A DNA stretch of 64,000 nucleotides from Adhaeribacter radiodurans (GCF_014075995.1 NZ_CP055153.1:3472001-3536000), one strand, 5' to 3'. Counted from the first letter of the stretch, positions 50,722 to 60,482 are shown. The notes: generated by a model from the letters alone, not told the origin. A program made the numbers and translations.

Positions 50722-51669
50722 TTAGTAAACAAGATATTTTTCTTCCAGTAGTCTGCCCAATTTGTATAACTTTTCGAGCGCTTTATTTAAAAAGGCAATG
50801 GTATCATCTTCTACTTCATCAATAGTCATGTATTGAAGTTGCGCGGCGCTTTTCCCCACCTTAAACGTAATCGAATCTTTACCTTTTGCTTCTTGAAAAG
50901 CAATATTCTGAATGTTTTTTTGGATGTAGGTTAGGTTATAAGACAGCGATTTTGGAAATAAAGCGTTAAAAAGTAAAAAATCAAGAATATTGCGGCGCTG
51001 AATATTGGTTTTATAATAGCGTTTGTACATATCAAATGCTTGGGCGCTTTTTAACAACAAAGTCCATTGGTAATTTTCCGATGGGCCACCTCGCCTGGAT
51101 GGATCTATTTTCTCGACGTCGTATAAAGTTGTTAAAATCATTTTACAGATTTGAACGGCTCTTTCTAAATTAATTCCTAAGGAGATCAGCATCCATACTT
51201 CGTCGCGGATAAGCGTATTGGCAATTAATCCTTTTATAACCGAACTATTTTCTTCTACCTCCCGGGCAAAACTGAAAATTCCTTTTTGTTGGAACCGAAC
51301 TCCGTCGTATTTATTAATACTGTGGTAAAACCGGTTAATGGCTTCCCATAATTCCATCGAAATGCTGTCGCGAGTACCCCGGGCATTCTCCCGGATTAAG
51401 TTAACGGTAGATACAATAGAATAAGAATTATTTTCGTCTATGGTAATAAAGCAGAGAACATCATCGTCATTTAGTTGCGTATACTTTTGATAATAATCTG
51501 CCTGAATGCCTACCATGGTTAAAATAGATTCCAAAGTATTTTCTTTGTTTTGCGCTAAAGGAGCATCTAACGACGAAACGTAATGAACCTTAGTGTAACG
51601 GGCTACGTGCTCTGCCCGCTCAATGTAGCGCCCCATCCAGAACAAACTATTACCAATTCTCGATAACAT
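50722..51669 (-). CDS. Alpha-E domain protein
   Basis: 315 residues, all-alpha, opening with the signature 'MLSRIGNSLFWMGRYIERAE'. Further marks are 'RENARGTRDSISMELWEAIN' and 'ILDFLLFNALFPKSLSYNL'. Alpha-E proteins occur almost only beside circularly permuted ATP-grasp and transglutaminase genes, as here. They are thought to be structural or scaffold parts of that system. It lies 177 bp after the ATP-grasp gene and 20 bp before the transglutaminase gene. Confidence 0.94.
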   Translation of the reverse strand: MLSRIGNSLFWMGRYIERAEHVARYTKVHYVSSLDAPLAQNKENTLESILTMVGIQADYYQKYTQLNDDDVLCFITIDENNSYSIVSTVNLIRENARGTRDSISMELWEAINRFYHSINKYDGVRFQQKGIFSFAREVEENSSVIKGLIANTLIRDEVWMLISLGINLERAVQICKMILTTLYDVEKIDPSRRGGPSENYQWTLLLKSAQAFDMYKRYYKTNIQRRNILDFLLFNALFPKSLSYNLTYIQKNIQNIAFQEAKGKDSITFKVGKSAAQLQYMTIDEVEDDTIAFLNKALEKLYKLGRLLEEKYLVY

Positions 51670-51846
51670 AGTGTGGGTTTAAAGGTTGAAAAGCAGTTTT
51701 AAAAATTTACGAAATACCTGGTATTATAAAATAATGAATCATTCACGTGTTGCAGTACTGGTCTATTAGCCATGAAATATAGCTTAACAAAAATTTAACA
51801 ATCCAGCACTTCAATAATCTATAGACTGTGGACTGTGGTCTATAAA

Positions 51847-53328
51847 CTATTGGGCTAGTACCCACGTATCTTTGGAGCCGCCGCCTTGGGAAGAGTTTAC
51901 CACTAAACTGCCTTTGGTTAGCGCCACCCGCGACAAGCCGCCTTTTATTACAAATTGCTTGTCTTTGCCTAATAAGGTATACGTGCGTAAATCAATGTGC
52001 CGGCCTTCAAATTTGTTTTCTTTTTCGATATAGGTAGAATGCAGTGAAAGCGACATTATTGGTTGGGCAATGTATTTCCTTCGGTTGGCGGTAATCGCTT
52101 TCTTTAGTTCTTCACGCTGCTCGCGCGTAGAATTACTACCCACCAAAATACCATATCCTCCCGATTCATCAACCGGTTTCACCACCAGGTCTTCCATGTG
52201 TTCCAGTACATACTTGTAATCATTGTCCAGTTCGCAACGGTAGGTATGCACATTATTTAAAATAGGATCTTCGCCCAGGTAGTATTTTATTATTTCCGGC
52301 ACGTAACTATATACTGCTTTATCGTCGGCGGCACCGGTACCTGGTGCGTTAAGCAAAGAAACGTTACCTTCGCGGTAAGCTCCCATTAAACCCGGAATAC
52401 CTAATACTGAATCGGCGTTAAAAGCCAAAGGATCAATATAGAAATCATCTATGCGCCGGTAAATAACATCTACTCGTTGCGGACCATAAATGGTTTTCAT
52501 GTACACGTAATTCTGGTCCACGAATAAATCGCGCCCTTCTACCAGGGGTATGCCCATAGTAAGCGCCAGGAAAGAATGTTCGTAATACGCCGAATTATAT
52601 ACACCCGGAGTTAATACCACGCAAATAGGTTCATTATCGCTCGGTGGCGCTACCGATTGCATAATTGCCAGCAACTGTTGCGGATAATCCTGTACCGACA
52701 AAACATCGTGCTTGCGGAAAAGATTAAACAGCGTTTTCTTCATGGCTTCGCGGTTAGAAAGCACGTAACTCACTCCGGAAGGGCAGCGCACGTTATCTTC
52801 GAGCACGTAATACTGGCCATCGCTGTGTTTAATTAAATCAGTACCCGAAATATGATTATAAATATTACCTACCGGATTAATGCCCAACATGGCTTTGGCG
52901 TAATGGCCCGAACTAAAAATAAGTTCGGCCGGCACAATCCCATCGCGTAAAATCTGCTTTTTGTTATAAATATCCTGAATGAATAAATTAATGGCTACGT
53001 TACGTTGAATTACCCCGCGTTCTAAATGGCTCCAATCCTCTGCCGAAATAATGCGCGGAAAAAGATCAAAAGGAAAAATACGTTCTACGCCCCGGGCCTT
53101 ATCAGAATACACGGCAAACGTTACTCCCTGGTTAAAAAAAGAGATTTTAGCCAGTTCATTCAGTTCATTAAAATCTTCTAAGCTAAATTTTTTAAACTGA
53201 TTTAATACCAAACTATAATGCGGTAAAACTTCTCCCTGCGCGTTAAACACTTCATCCAGAAAACCTGGTTTAATATCGTAACCGCTAAAAACTCCTTGGT
53301 ACGTTTCGTAATTCCGGACATCACTCAT
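51847..53328 (-). CDS. Circularly permuted ATP-grasp type 2 protein
   Basis: 493 residues, no signal peptide. Signature stretches are 'ERIFPFDLFPRIISAEDW', 'SGTDLIKHSDGQYYVLEDN' and 'RCPSGVSYVLSNREAM'. 'NAPGTGAADDKAVYSYVPE' and the ATP-grasp 'DLVVKPVDESGGYGILVG' follow. The family is predicted to form peptide-like amide bonds with ATP. It is the first gene of the trio with alpha-E and transglutaminase, and a divergent 574-bp region lies upstream. Confidence 0.94.
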   Translation of the reverse strand: MSDVRNYETYQGVFSGYDIKPGFLDEVFNAQGEVLPHYSLVLNQFKKFSLEDFNELNELAKISFFNQGVTFAVYSDKARGVERIFPFDLFPRIISAEDWSHLERGVIQRNVAINLFIQDIYNKKQILRDGIVPAELIFSSGHYAKAMLGINPVGNIYNHISGTDLIKHSDGQYYVLEDNVRCPSGVSYVLSNREAMKKTLFNLFRKHDVLSVQDYPQQLLAIMQSVAPPSDNEPICVVLTPGVYNSAYYEHSFLALTMGIPLVEGRDLFVDQNYVYMKTIYGPQRVDVIYRRIDDFYIDPLAFNADSVLGIPGLMGAYREGNVSLLNAPGTGAADDKAVYSYVPEIIKYYLGEDPILNNVHTYRCELDNDYKYVLEHMEDLVVKPVDESGGYGILVGSNSTREQREELKKAITANRRKYIAQPIMSLSLHSTYIEKENKFEGRHIDLRTYTLLGKDKQFVIKGGLSRVALTKGSLVVNSSQGGGSKDTWVLAQ

Positions 53329-53902
53329 ACATCTTACCTTTATAATGTAAATTATCTAACCTTAGCAAGTATAAATTTACTAATATTACATAATAATGGT
53401 TGAAAATTTAACTACATTCCTAAAAATAAATAAATTTTTTAGTAATTACCCTTCCTTTTTTAAGTACTAATTGTAAAATTAAATACCTAAAAGCAAGATG
53501 TACATTAACTTGTACAGGGATTATGTTTTTTACAGATACTATACCGTAATCCTTACCTTAAATAAAAGTTATTGGTTTTAAAGATACTTTAGTTAAAGCA
53601 ACGGTCCGGAGATAGGAAGTACATTTGGGATGATTACTGTTACAAGTAAAATAACAGAAAGGTCTGTTTCACTTGTTTTCTATCCATTCTCTTTATACGG
53701 AGTTGCTGATTTAAATGGTTATTTTAATGTTTAAACGTAAATTTGCAGTTAAAGCCTTGCTCTCTTTTCTGTTCCGGTCATCTATGTAATTTAATTAATT
53801 CTAGTACCGGCTCTTACTTTCAGCCTAAGGGGTTATCCTAAACCTGGTAAAATACCGTAAACAGTTTCTTTAGGTAGAATTTTAAAAACTTATACGCCCT
53901 TT
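53329..53902. other. 574-bp divergent intergenic region
   Basis: TGTACA-N6-TGTACA at 53499-53516 is a tidy repeated palindrome and a possible operator. TAAATTTG at 53738-53745 fits a -7 box toward the small gene at 53903, but without a well-spaced upstream element. Nothing else recognised. Confidence 0.45.
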
Positions 53903-54145
53903 ATGAAAAAATACAAAGTAGTAAAATCTATTTCGGCTGAGGCCTTTGAAATAGAATTAAACTCTCTGGCGAAAGCCGGCTGGAAAGTGATTTCGGCAAA
54001 TCTGGCCCAACAAAATGGCCTGAGTGAAGAAGCTATTTTCTTTGCTTTATTGGTGATAAATGATGTAGACATAGAGCTAAAACAAATGCTCGAAGAAAAT
54101 GTAAATGAGTTGGAAGATATTGATTTAAATCCGTCGGATAATTAG
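53903..54145 (+). CDS. Small DUF4177-like protein
   Basis: 80 residues. The start 'MKKYKVVKSISAEAFEIEL' followed by 'AKAGWKVISANL' is the DUF4177 pattern (a short beta-alpha-beta unit found in many small bacterial proteins). The acidic C-terminus (ELEDIDLNPSDN) is probably disordered. Function unknown. It has its own AT-rich leader and is followed by a 146-bp gap. Confidence 0.72.
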   Translation: MKKYKVVKSISAEAFEIELNSLAKAGWKVISANLAQQNGLSEEAIFFALLVINDVDIELKQMLEENVNELEDIDLNPSDN

Positions 54146-54291
54146 ATTTATTAAAAAATGGGCCGGTAGCCTTCATTACTGTTAAAAAACTTTCTAAAAC
54201 TTAGCGTATTACCAGGAAGCAAAAGACGAAAATACCGCATCGTTTTAGAAAAAAACTTATATTTAGCCCCTCACAGAACCTATTACCATTC

Positions 54292-55155
54292 ATGAAAAAA
54301 ATATCTTATTTATTCTCTTTGCTCTTATTTTCCGGTCAGTTTTTGCCCGACGCAGATGCTCAATCCGGTAAGCCTTTGTTTCCGCAAATGCCCGGCATGG
54401 AGGCCTATACTTACCGCGTTAGCTTTAAAAAAGACGTAGCCGCTACCCTCGACACCATTAAATCGTTAGGATTTACGGAGCTGGAAACAGGCACCAATCC
54501 TTATGGACTTACGGCCGAAGCCTTCCGGAAAATGTTGGATGAGCGTAATTTAAAAAGTCCATCGGTGGGCGCAGGATACGAAGAAATTGTTAAAGACCCG
54601 GTAGAAGTAGCCCGGAAAGCCAAGGTATTAGGCGCTAAATACGTAATGGTGGCCTGGATACCGCATCAAAAAGAATTTACCTTAGCCGATGCTCAAAAAG
54701 CAGCTAGTGATTTTAACCGGGTAGGTAAAATTTTAAAAGATCAGGGCATTACTTTCTGTTACCATAACCACGGTTACGAATTTGTACCTTATAATAACGG
54801 TACTTTGTTCGATTACCTGGCCGCTAATACCGATCCGCGATACGTTTCCTTCGAGATGGATATTTTGTGGGCTTTTCACGGCGGACAAGATCCGGTACAA
54901 TTGTTAAATAAATACGGCAGCCGCTGGAAGCTCATGCACTTAAAAGATTTGAAAAAAGGCGTAAAAGGCGATTTAACCGGAAATACGCCTATTGAAAACG
55001 ATGTAGCACTGGGTACCGGCCAGCTGGATATTCCGGCAATTTTAAAGGCAGCCAAAAAAGTAGGTATTAAACATTACTTTATCGAAGACGAAAGTCCACA
55101 ACCGCACAAACAAGTACCGCAAACTTTAACTTATTTGAAGAGTTTAACGGAATAG
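54292..55155 (+). CDS. Secreted sugar phosphate isomerase/epimerase-like TIM-barrel protein
   Basis: 287 residues with a signal peptide ending 'DADAQS'. The barrel has 'FTELETGTNPYGLTAEAFRK', 'ITFCYHNHGYEFVP', 'YVSFEMDILWAFHGG', 'WKLMHLKDLKKG' and 'KHYFIEDESPQP', the same metal-binding order as the paralogue at 40919. It probably acts on 3-keto or related sugars in the periplasm. It is a single-gene unit ended by a strong terminator. Confidence 0.9.
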   Translation: MKKISYLFSLLLFSGQFLPDADAQSGKPLFPQMPGMEAYTYRVSFKKDVAATLDTIKSLGFTELETGTNPYGLTAEAFRKMLDERNLKSPSVGAGYEEIVKDPVEVARKAKVLGAKYVMVAWIPHQKEFTLADAQKAASDFNRVGKILKDQGITFCYHNHGYEFVPYNNGTLFDYLAANTDPRYVSFEMDILWAFHGGQDPVQLLNKYGSRWKLMHLKDLKKGVKGDLTGNTPIENDVALGTGQLDIPAILKAAKKVGIKHYFIEDESPQPHKQVPQTLTYLKSLTE

Positions 55156-55181
55156 TAATTTAAGCTAAAGTATCAGTAGAA

Positions 55182-55216
55182 TGAAAAAGCATCCAAATTC
55201 GGGTGCTTTTTCATTT
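55182..55216 (+). terminator. Intrinsic terminator after the 54.3 kb isomerase gene
   Basis: TGAAAAAGCA at 55182-55191 pairs with TGCTTTTTCA at 55203-55212, and a T-rich stretch follows, about 27 bp past the stop. Confidence 0.88.
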
Positions 55217-55383
55217 TAATAAGAAAGGAGAAATACAACCGTTTACAATTAATCAGGTAGTTATTCGGTAAGTTTAACCTTTATCTATCCGGTTAACTTT
55301 CCCTAATTTTATTTAGATTGACCATAGTAAAAATTACTTTTAAACCTAAGTACCCATTTTAGTAGCAAGGCTTGAGATATTAA

Positions 55384-56592
55384 ATGGAAAAAGTTGAAAG
55401 CAATACCTCCGCGGAATACCAACCTAAAATTCAAAAGTCGGCTTATACGATTCAATTTTGGTTATTATGCCTTTGCTCTTTCTTATTTATGGCAGGCCAT
55501 TACATGATTTTACCCGAATTACCCGCTTATCTAAGTTCTTTAGGCGGAGGCGATTACAAAGGATACATAATTGGCTTATTTACGATAACGGCTGCTATTA
55601 GCCGACCATATAGCGGCCGTTTAGCCGATAAAATTGGACGCATTCCGGTAATAATTATTGGTACGGGAGTTTGCTGTGTATGTGCCCTTTTTTACCCGTT
55701 TGTGGGTTCAGTAGCTGCTTTTCTTCTACTACGTTTAGTTCATGGCTTTTCCATGGGCTTTCAGCCAACCGGAACCTCGGCCTACGTAGCCGATATTGCC
55801 CCGGAAAACCGGCGCGGCGAGGCAATTGGCTTATTTGGCTTGTTGGGCAGTATAGGTATTGCTTTTGGGCCGGTAATTGGGAGTGCCATAGCCCAGCAGT
55901 TTTCGGTAAATATTATGTTTTATCTTTCTTCGGCCTGTTCCCTGGTTTCGGTTTTATTATTATCTAAAATGCGGGAAACTGTAACCGAACCGGTACCATT
56001 CTCCTTTTCTTTACTAAAAATAAAAGCTAATGAGCTTTTAGAACCACTCGTTTGGGTTCCGGCCATTATTTTGTTTTTAATTATGTTCCCGAATGGCATG
56101 GTACTTACCTTAATTCCGGATTTTAGTACTTACCTGGGATTAACGAATAAAGGCATTTATTTTACTTTTTTTACCTCGGCCTCTCTGGCTACCCGTTTTT
56201 TTGCGGGTCGTGCTTCCGATAAATATGGCCGGGTACCGATTTTGCGCTGCAGCTTACTTATTTTAATTCTGGCGATGATAGTTACTGCTTTGGCTACTTC
56301 GCCGGTTCTTTTAATTGTTGCGGCTATTTTGTATGGCATTACTTCGGGTATAAGCTCCCCTACCCTTTATGCCTGGACCGTAGATTTAAGTCGGGATCAG
56401 CAAAGAGGGCGCGCCATGGCCACGGCGTACTTTGCCGTAGAAGCGGGCGTAGGAATAGGTGCCTTATTGGCCGGCTGGACTTTCGCGAACCAAACCAAAA
56501 ATATTTCTTCGGTCTTCTGGCTGGCTTCTTTATTTGGGCTAGTTGCTTTTCTTTTTTTGATGATGGTGGGTAAAAAACATCAGCTTAAATAG
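55384..56592 (+). CDS. MFS transporter, multidrug/TetA-like
   Basis: 402 residues with about 12 helices. The loop 2-3 motif 'SGRLADKIGRIPVI' is the classic MFS motif A. 'GFSMGFQPTGTSAYVADIAPENRRGEAIG' marks the drug-exporter branch, and a second motif A copy 'GRASDKYGRVPIL' opens the second half. Probably an exporter of small molecules. It is convergent with the YdjC-type gene (38 bp apart). Substrate unknown. Confidence 0.9.
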   Translation: MEKVESNTSAEYQPKIQKSAYTIQFWLLCLCSFLFMAGHYMILPELPAYLSSLGGGDYKGYIIGLFTITAAISRPYSGRLADKIGRIPVIIIGTGVCCVCALFYPFVGSVAAFLLLRLVHGFSMGFQPTGTSAYVADIAPENRRGEAIGLFGLLGSIGIAFGPVIGSAIAQQFSVNIMFYLSSACSLVSVLLLSKMRETVTEPVPFSFSLLKIKANELLEPLVWVPAIILFLIMFPNGMVLTLIPDFSTYLGLTNKGIYFTFFTSASLATRFFAGRASDKYGRVPILRCSLLILILAMIVTALATSPVLLIVAAILYGITSGISSPTLYAWTVDLSRDQQRGRAMATAYFAVEAGVGIGALLAGWTFANQTKNISSVFWLASLFGLVAFLFLMMVGKKHQLK

Positions 56593-56630
56593 AATAAAAT
56601 TAGCCTATACCGGTAGGTTCATTTACTAAA

Positions 56631-57551
56631 TTAATTCGTAACTGCCTTCCTGTTTTCCAGGCCGTTTTTTTTAATCAGTTCCCGGTAATTAATCAAATTA
56701 AACTTCTTACCAATTAAACCGCGAAAATCGGGCGAAAGCAACATATTTAATTCCGTTTGCCGGTGTAAAGTAGCTTTTGGTTTTCCATCTGCGCTGTTCA
56801 TCAGGTTACTATTCATGTCTACTAACACATCCATTTCCGGGCTCGACTGCGCAATGTGAATGATAACGAGGTTAGGTTTATCTTTATTCAGGTTGTTTAC
56901 ATAACGGATAAACTCCTGCTTCTTGGTTTCTACCGGTACGCCCCACATATCGGTATACGTTTCACCATAATATGTATTTTCATTTAAGGTAGAGATACCC
57001 AATTTATATTTACGAGCCAGCTTTTCGGTAATGGCCCGTAATTCGGGTGTAGAAAGTGCCACTCCCATGTGCGGATCCAGGTAAGAAATTTTGATTCCTG
57101 AACGTAAGGCGCGTTCTATTTGGGCGGTTAGTTCTTTCTCCACTTCATTAAGTTTATAATTGTTTTTGTGCAAACCTTGGCTCGTCGGAAAGAAATAACC
57201 CAAACTATCTACCAGGCTGGGTACAGCAGTTTGGCCGGTAACAGGTCCCCAGCGGTAGTACTTCCACTCAGCGGTTAAGGTCAGGTGCACCCCTACGTCG
57301 GCATTAGGGTATTTTTTAAGAATATCTACGGTTTCCTGGTACCAGGGACAAGCAAACATTACCGAAGCCGAAAAAGGTATACCCGATTCAGCCAATTGCT
57401 GAACCGCCATATTCGTAGCATGGTTCATCCCAATATCATCTACCCGAATCAATAATTCAGGTAATTTTTTACTATTTTTTTGAGCATCCGCTTTTTGAAT
57501 AAATAGTAAATAACTTAAAGCTAATAGAAGAAAAGAAAACCGCGTTATCAT
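56631..57551 (-). CDS. Secreted YdjC/ChbG-type carbohydrate deacetylase
   Basis: 306 residues, signal peptide ending 'QKADAQ'. The deacetylase metal site begins 'IRVDDIGMNHA' (Asp38-Asp39) and continues 'VGVHLTLTAEWKYYRW' (His89) and 'YLDPHMGVALSTPEL'. The family hydrolyses N-acetyl groups of chito-oligosaccharides or similar glycans. It lies upstream of nothing obvious and downstream of an HGSNAT-like acetyltransferase gene (52 bp), so the two may act on the same amino sugar. Confidence 0.88.
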   Translation of the reverse strand: MITRFSFLLLALSYLLFIQKADAQKNSKKLPELLIRVDDIGMNHATNMAVQQLAESGIPFSASVMFACPWYQETVDILKKYPNADVGVHLTLTAEWKYYRWGPVTGQTAVPSLVDSLGYFFPTSQGLHKNNYKLNEVEKELTAQIERALRSGIKISYLDPHMGVALSTPELRAITEKLARKYKLGISTLNENTYYGETYTDMWGVPVETKKQEFIRYVNNLNKDKPNLVIIHIAQSSPEMDVLVDMNSNLMNSADGKPKATLHRQTELNMLLSPDFRGLIGKKFNLINYRELIKKNGLENRKAVTN

Positions 57552-57603
57552 TCTTAAAATTAAATTTGTTTACTCTTGCTGTAAATGGGTTGTGGTTTAT
57601 TCA

Positions 57604-58773
57604 TTAAACTTTAATGTACACCCTCTTTCTATCGAGCCAATATCCAATTAGCCAGAGAACCAGCATATACGATATAGCAAATAATAAAGAAGCATTATTG
57701 CCATCCAGCCAATTAGCGTAGCCGTTCTGGTAAATCCATCCTTGTAAACCTTGGTCTCCTATTCGGATTAAACTTAAGGTTTTAACAATCATCCCCGATA
57801 AAGCATAAATAAACAACGGATTACGACCAAACACTTCGAAGAAATATGTCCATTTCTTTATACTTAGTACTTCTATAATAAACATTAATCCGGCCAGAAT
57901 CAGTAAGTCTAAACCAACTGTATGCAACACGTAAGAGCTGGTCCAGATAGGTTTATTAATCGGGAAATAAATATTCCAGAGTTGGGCCACTACTATTAAT
58001 ATTACTACCATCCAGTTTAGAGACATAATGGTTTTTAAATTGTTGCCGCGTTTCTGAATAAATACCCCGGTTAGGTAACCGGCAATTACGTTTACCACGG
58101 CAGGCAAAGTACTTAAGAGCCCTTCCGGATCGAAGGGTATGCCATACCCTTTGTATAAATTCTTCGCGGGTAGTAGTAACAGATCAAACTTTAAAGCAGC
58201 ATTATTAGCTAAACTAAATGGATCGGGATGATTACCCGCCCAATACATAATAGCCCAATAGGTAACTAAGGCCAGCCCACTGAAAACAACCGCTCCCCTA
58301 ATTTTTAAATAATGAACCACCAAAGCGGCCAATCCATAACAAAGGGCAATTCGCTGCAAAACGCCCATAATACGCAGGGCAGAAAAATCTTTTAACTGGA
58401 AGCTACCTTCCGAGAAAGTTACAAAGGGATAGGCATTTAAAAAAAGCCCAATCAGGAAAATAAGCGCCGTCCGGGTAAGTACTTTTGTTAGAAAAGCCCG
58501 ATTATCTTGCTGTTCAAATTTTCGCCGGCTAAAGCTCAATGCATTGCCCACCACAAACAAAAAAGTAGGAAAAACCAAATCGGTAATAGTAAATCCGTGC
58601 CACTCGGCGTGCCGGAAAGGAGCGTAAACGGTCTCCCAGCTACCCGGTGTATTTACCACAATCATTAGCGCTATGGTCATGCCCCGTAATACATCCAGAG
58701 CCAAATAACGCGGCGCTTTTAGGGTAGTTAGTTTAGGGCTAGCCGCCACCGGAGAAGTAAAAGTTTTATTCAT
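57604..58773 (-). CDS. HGSNAT/NagX-like transmembrane acyltransferase (DUF5009-type)
   Basis: 389 residues, about 11 helices. The first helix region is 'YLALDVLRGMTIALMIVVNT', then 'FRHAEWHGFTITDLVFPTFL', whose His corresponds to the acetyl-accepting residue of heparan-alpha-glucosaminide N-acetyltransferase. The end is 'MLVLWLIGYWLDRKRVYIKV'. The family moves an acetyl group across the membrane onto terminal glucosamine. It precedes the deacetylase-type gene by 52 bp on the same strand, suggesting one transcript for amino-sugar metabolism. Confidence 0.9.
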   Translation of the reverse strand: MNKTFTSPVAASPKLTTLKAPRYLALDVLRGMTIALMIVVNTPGSWETVYAPFRHAEWHGFTITDLVFPTFLFVVGNALSFSRRKFEQQDNRAFLTKVLTRTALIFLIGLFLNAYPFVTFSEGSFQLKDFSALRIMGVLQRIALCYGLAALVVHYLKIRGAVVFSGLALVTYWAIMYWAGNHPDPFSLANNAALKFDLLLLPAKNLYKGYGIPFDPEGLLSTLPAVVNVIAGYLTGVFIQKRGNNLKTIMSLNWMVVILIVVAQLWNIYFPINKPIWTSSYVLHTVGLDLLILAGLMFIIEVLSIKKWTYFFEVFGRNPLFIYALSGMIVKTLSLIRIGDQGLQGWIYQNGYANWLDGNNASLLFAISYMLVLWLIGYWLDRKRVYIKV

Positions 58774-59118
58774 AAGGATAAAAGCAGAATTTTAAATTTC
58801 TATCTGAACAATAATATCAGAATTATTTAAATAGACTGCTTTCTACCTTTACTTTTATTTTAATAATTTTAATAAATGGAGTTTTGCTAAATCCGGATGG
58901 CCGCGCGTTTTCGTACGTGTTAGGTTTAAGAATTAAACAAGTGTAGTCTTTATCTTTTTAGAGAGAGCGTTTTAAGTTGCAAAGTAAGTTCGGGCATAAT
59001 GGGTGGTAAGACTGGCAGCTTAATTGAAATATTATTATAATATTCTATCTTTGATTTCTCTCTGTTTAATTCTTACGAGTAATTAGAAAAACGTAAGCCT
59101 AAACAAGCGTTAAATTAT
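58774..59118. other. 345-bp divergent intergenic region
   Basis: AT-rich. It holds the candidate sigma-gene promoter at 59025-59053; otherwise nothing was recognised. Confidence 0.5.
59025..59053 (+). promoter_or_regulatory. Candidate Bacteroidota promoter of the ECF sigma gene
   Basis: ATTG at 59025-59028 and TATCTTTG at 59046-59053 match the -33/-7 consensus, with a spacer of 17 nt, slightly shorter than usual. The -7 box is exact (TAnnTTTG). The start codon lies 66 bp downstream. Confidence 0.5.
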
Positions 59119-59664
59119 ATGCTGGATAATACTAGTCGGAAAGAGGTCGAACGAACTCTGGCAATTTCCTTGCAACAAGGTCAACCACAGGTACTCGCTT
59201 TATTGTACGACAACTATGCCCCCGTATTATTGGGTTTAATTACCCGAATAATACGGAACTCGCAAACAGCAGAATTAGTTTTACAGGAAACATTCCTGGC
59301 GATTTGGCATAAGCGTACTAGTTACAATACTTCGCAAGGTGGCCTATTAACCTGGATGATTATGGTAGCGAAAGAAAATGCACTGGCAGCATTAGAACGC
59401 GCCACACCAAATGCAACTTTTGAAAACGGAAAATTTGTTTCCGCAACGGACCAAGCAAAAACAAAGGACACCTTTTCGGCAAATGAAATGCAGCCAGGGA
59501 AATTGTTTCGGACATTAACTCCTAACGAAAAAGTAGCTTTAGATTTAGTTTACCTGAAAGGCTGCACTTGTGCGGAGGCAGCGGCTACTTTGGAAATTTC
59601 GGAAGAGGATTTAAAAATTATTTTACAACTGGCCATTAAACATTTAAGGGCCAACCAAACATGA
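59119..59664 (+). CDS. ECF-type RNA polymerase sigma factor
   Basis: 181 residues. Region 2 has 'ALLYDNYAPVLLGLITRIIR' and 'AELVLQETFLAIWHKRTSYN'. Region 4 has 'LTPNEKVALDLVYLKGCTCAEAA', then a recognition helix 'EISEEDLKIILQLAIKHLR'. It drives a specific regulon when released from its anti-sigma, which is encoded next with a 4-nt ATGA overlap. The spacing of regions fits the sigma-K/RskA-partner group. The target promoters are not visible here. Confidence 0.9.
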   Translation: MLDNTSRKEVERTLAISLQQGQPQVLALLYDNYAPVLLGLITRIIRNSQTAELVLQETFLAIWHKRTSYNTSQGGLLTWMIMVAKENALAALERATPNATFENGKFVSATDQAKTKDTFSANEMQPGKLFRTLTPNEKVALDLVYLKGCTCAEAAATLEISEEDLKIILQLAIKHLRANQT

Positions 59665-60278
59665 AAGACCACATAACAGAATATATTGAATCGGGAATCC
59701 TGGAACTCTACTTAATGGGGTTAACCAGCGAGGCGGAAAACGAAGAAGTAGAGCAATTGGCTGCTTCGCACCTAGCTATTCGCCAGGAACTTGATTCTAT
59801 TCAAAACACCATGGAGCAATACGCTACGGCGCATGCTGTTACACCCCGGCCATTAATGAAGTCGCTCTTTGTGGCTACGGTCGATTATATGCAGCGTTTA
59901 GAAAAAGGCGAAACTGTTACCCATCCTCCCCTTTTAAATAATAACTCGCATGTACAGGATTATGCAGCTTGGTTAAACCGGGAGGATATGGTTCTACCTG
60001 CTAATTCGGATAGTGTTTACATTAAATTAATTGGTTATACTCCTGCTATTACTACGGCCATTGTTTGGCTGCAAGATAATACGGACAACGAAGTACACGA
60101 TAAAGAATACGAACGCTTTCTGATTGTAGAAGGCACCTGTACTATTACGGCCGGAGAAGACAGTTATACTTTCGGTCCGGGAGATTATTACGAAGTTCCC
60201 CTATATACATCTCATGTTATTCAGGTAACGTCTGCGCAGCCTTGCAAGGTAGTTCTGCAAAGGGTAGCTGTAGAATAA
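59661..60278 (+). CDS. Soluble anti-sigma factor: RskA-like N-terminus plus cupin sensor
   Basis: 205 residues, start overlapping the sigma stop. Residues 1-50 resemble the anti-sigma helices ('IESGILELYLMGLTSEAENE'), without zinc-ligand Cys or His. Residues 105-205 form a ChrR-type cupin with 'EVHDKEYERFLIVEG' and 'FGPGDYYEVPLYTSHVIQV'. No transmembrane helix is present, unlike RskA. The first cupin motif has one His where HxH is usual, and His and Glu remain as metal-ligand candidates. It is likely a cytoplasmic sensor that releases the sigma factor on ligand or oxidant binding. Confidence 0.82.
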   Translation: MKDHITEYIESGILELYLMGLTSEAENEEVEQLAASHLAIRQELDSIQNTMEQYATAHAVTPRPLMKSLFVATVDYMQRLEKGETVTHPPLLNNNSHVQDYAAWLNREDMVLPANSDSVYIKLIGYTPAITTAIVWLQDNTDNEVHDKEYERFLIVEGTCTITAGEDSYTFGPGDYYEVPLYTSHVIQVTSAQPCKVVLQRVAVE

Positions 60279-60343
60279 TTATTTACGAATTTCGGATATT
60301 ACAGGTCTTTATTTTATACCTGTATTCGATTTTTCGTTTAGCG

Positions 60344-60390
60344 TCCCACCTTAAAAGTAATTTCTAAATTATTTTTAAGGTGGGATTTAT
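60344..60390 (+). terminator. Intrinsic terminator of the sigma/anti-sigma operon
   Basis: TCCCACCTTAAAA (60344-60356) pairs with TTTTAAGGTGGGA (60373-60385), followed by TTTATT. It separates the sigma operon from the TonB receptor gene. Confidence 0.85.
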
Positions 60391-60482
60391 TATTCAAGGC
60401 ACTTTATTCCTTCTTTCTCATCTAGTTACACAATTTAAATTAACATTTAAGAAGTACACGTAAATCTGTATTCAAATTTTTT

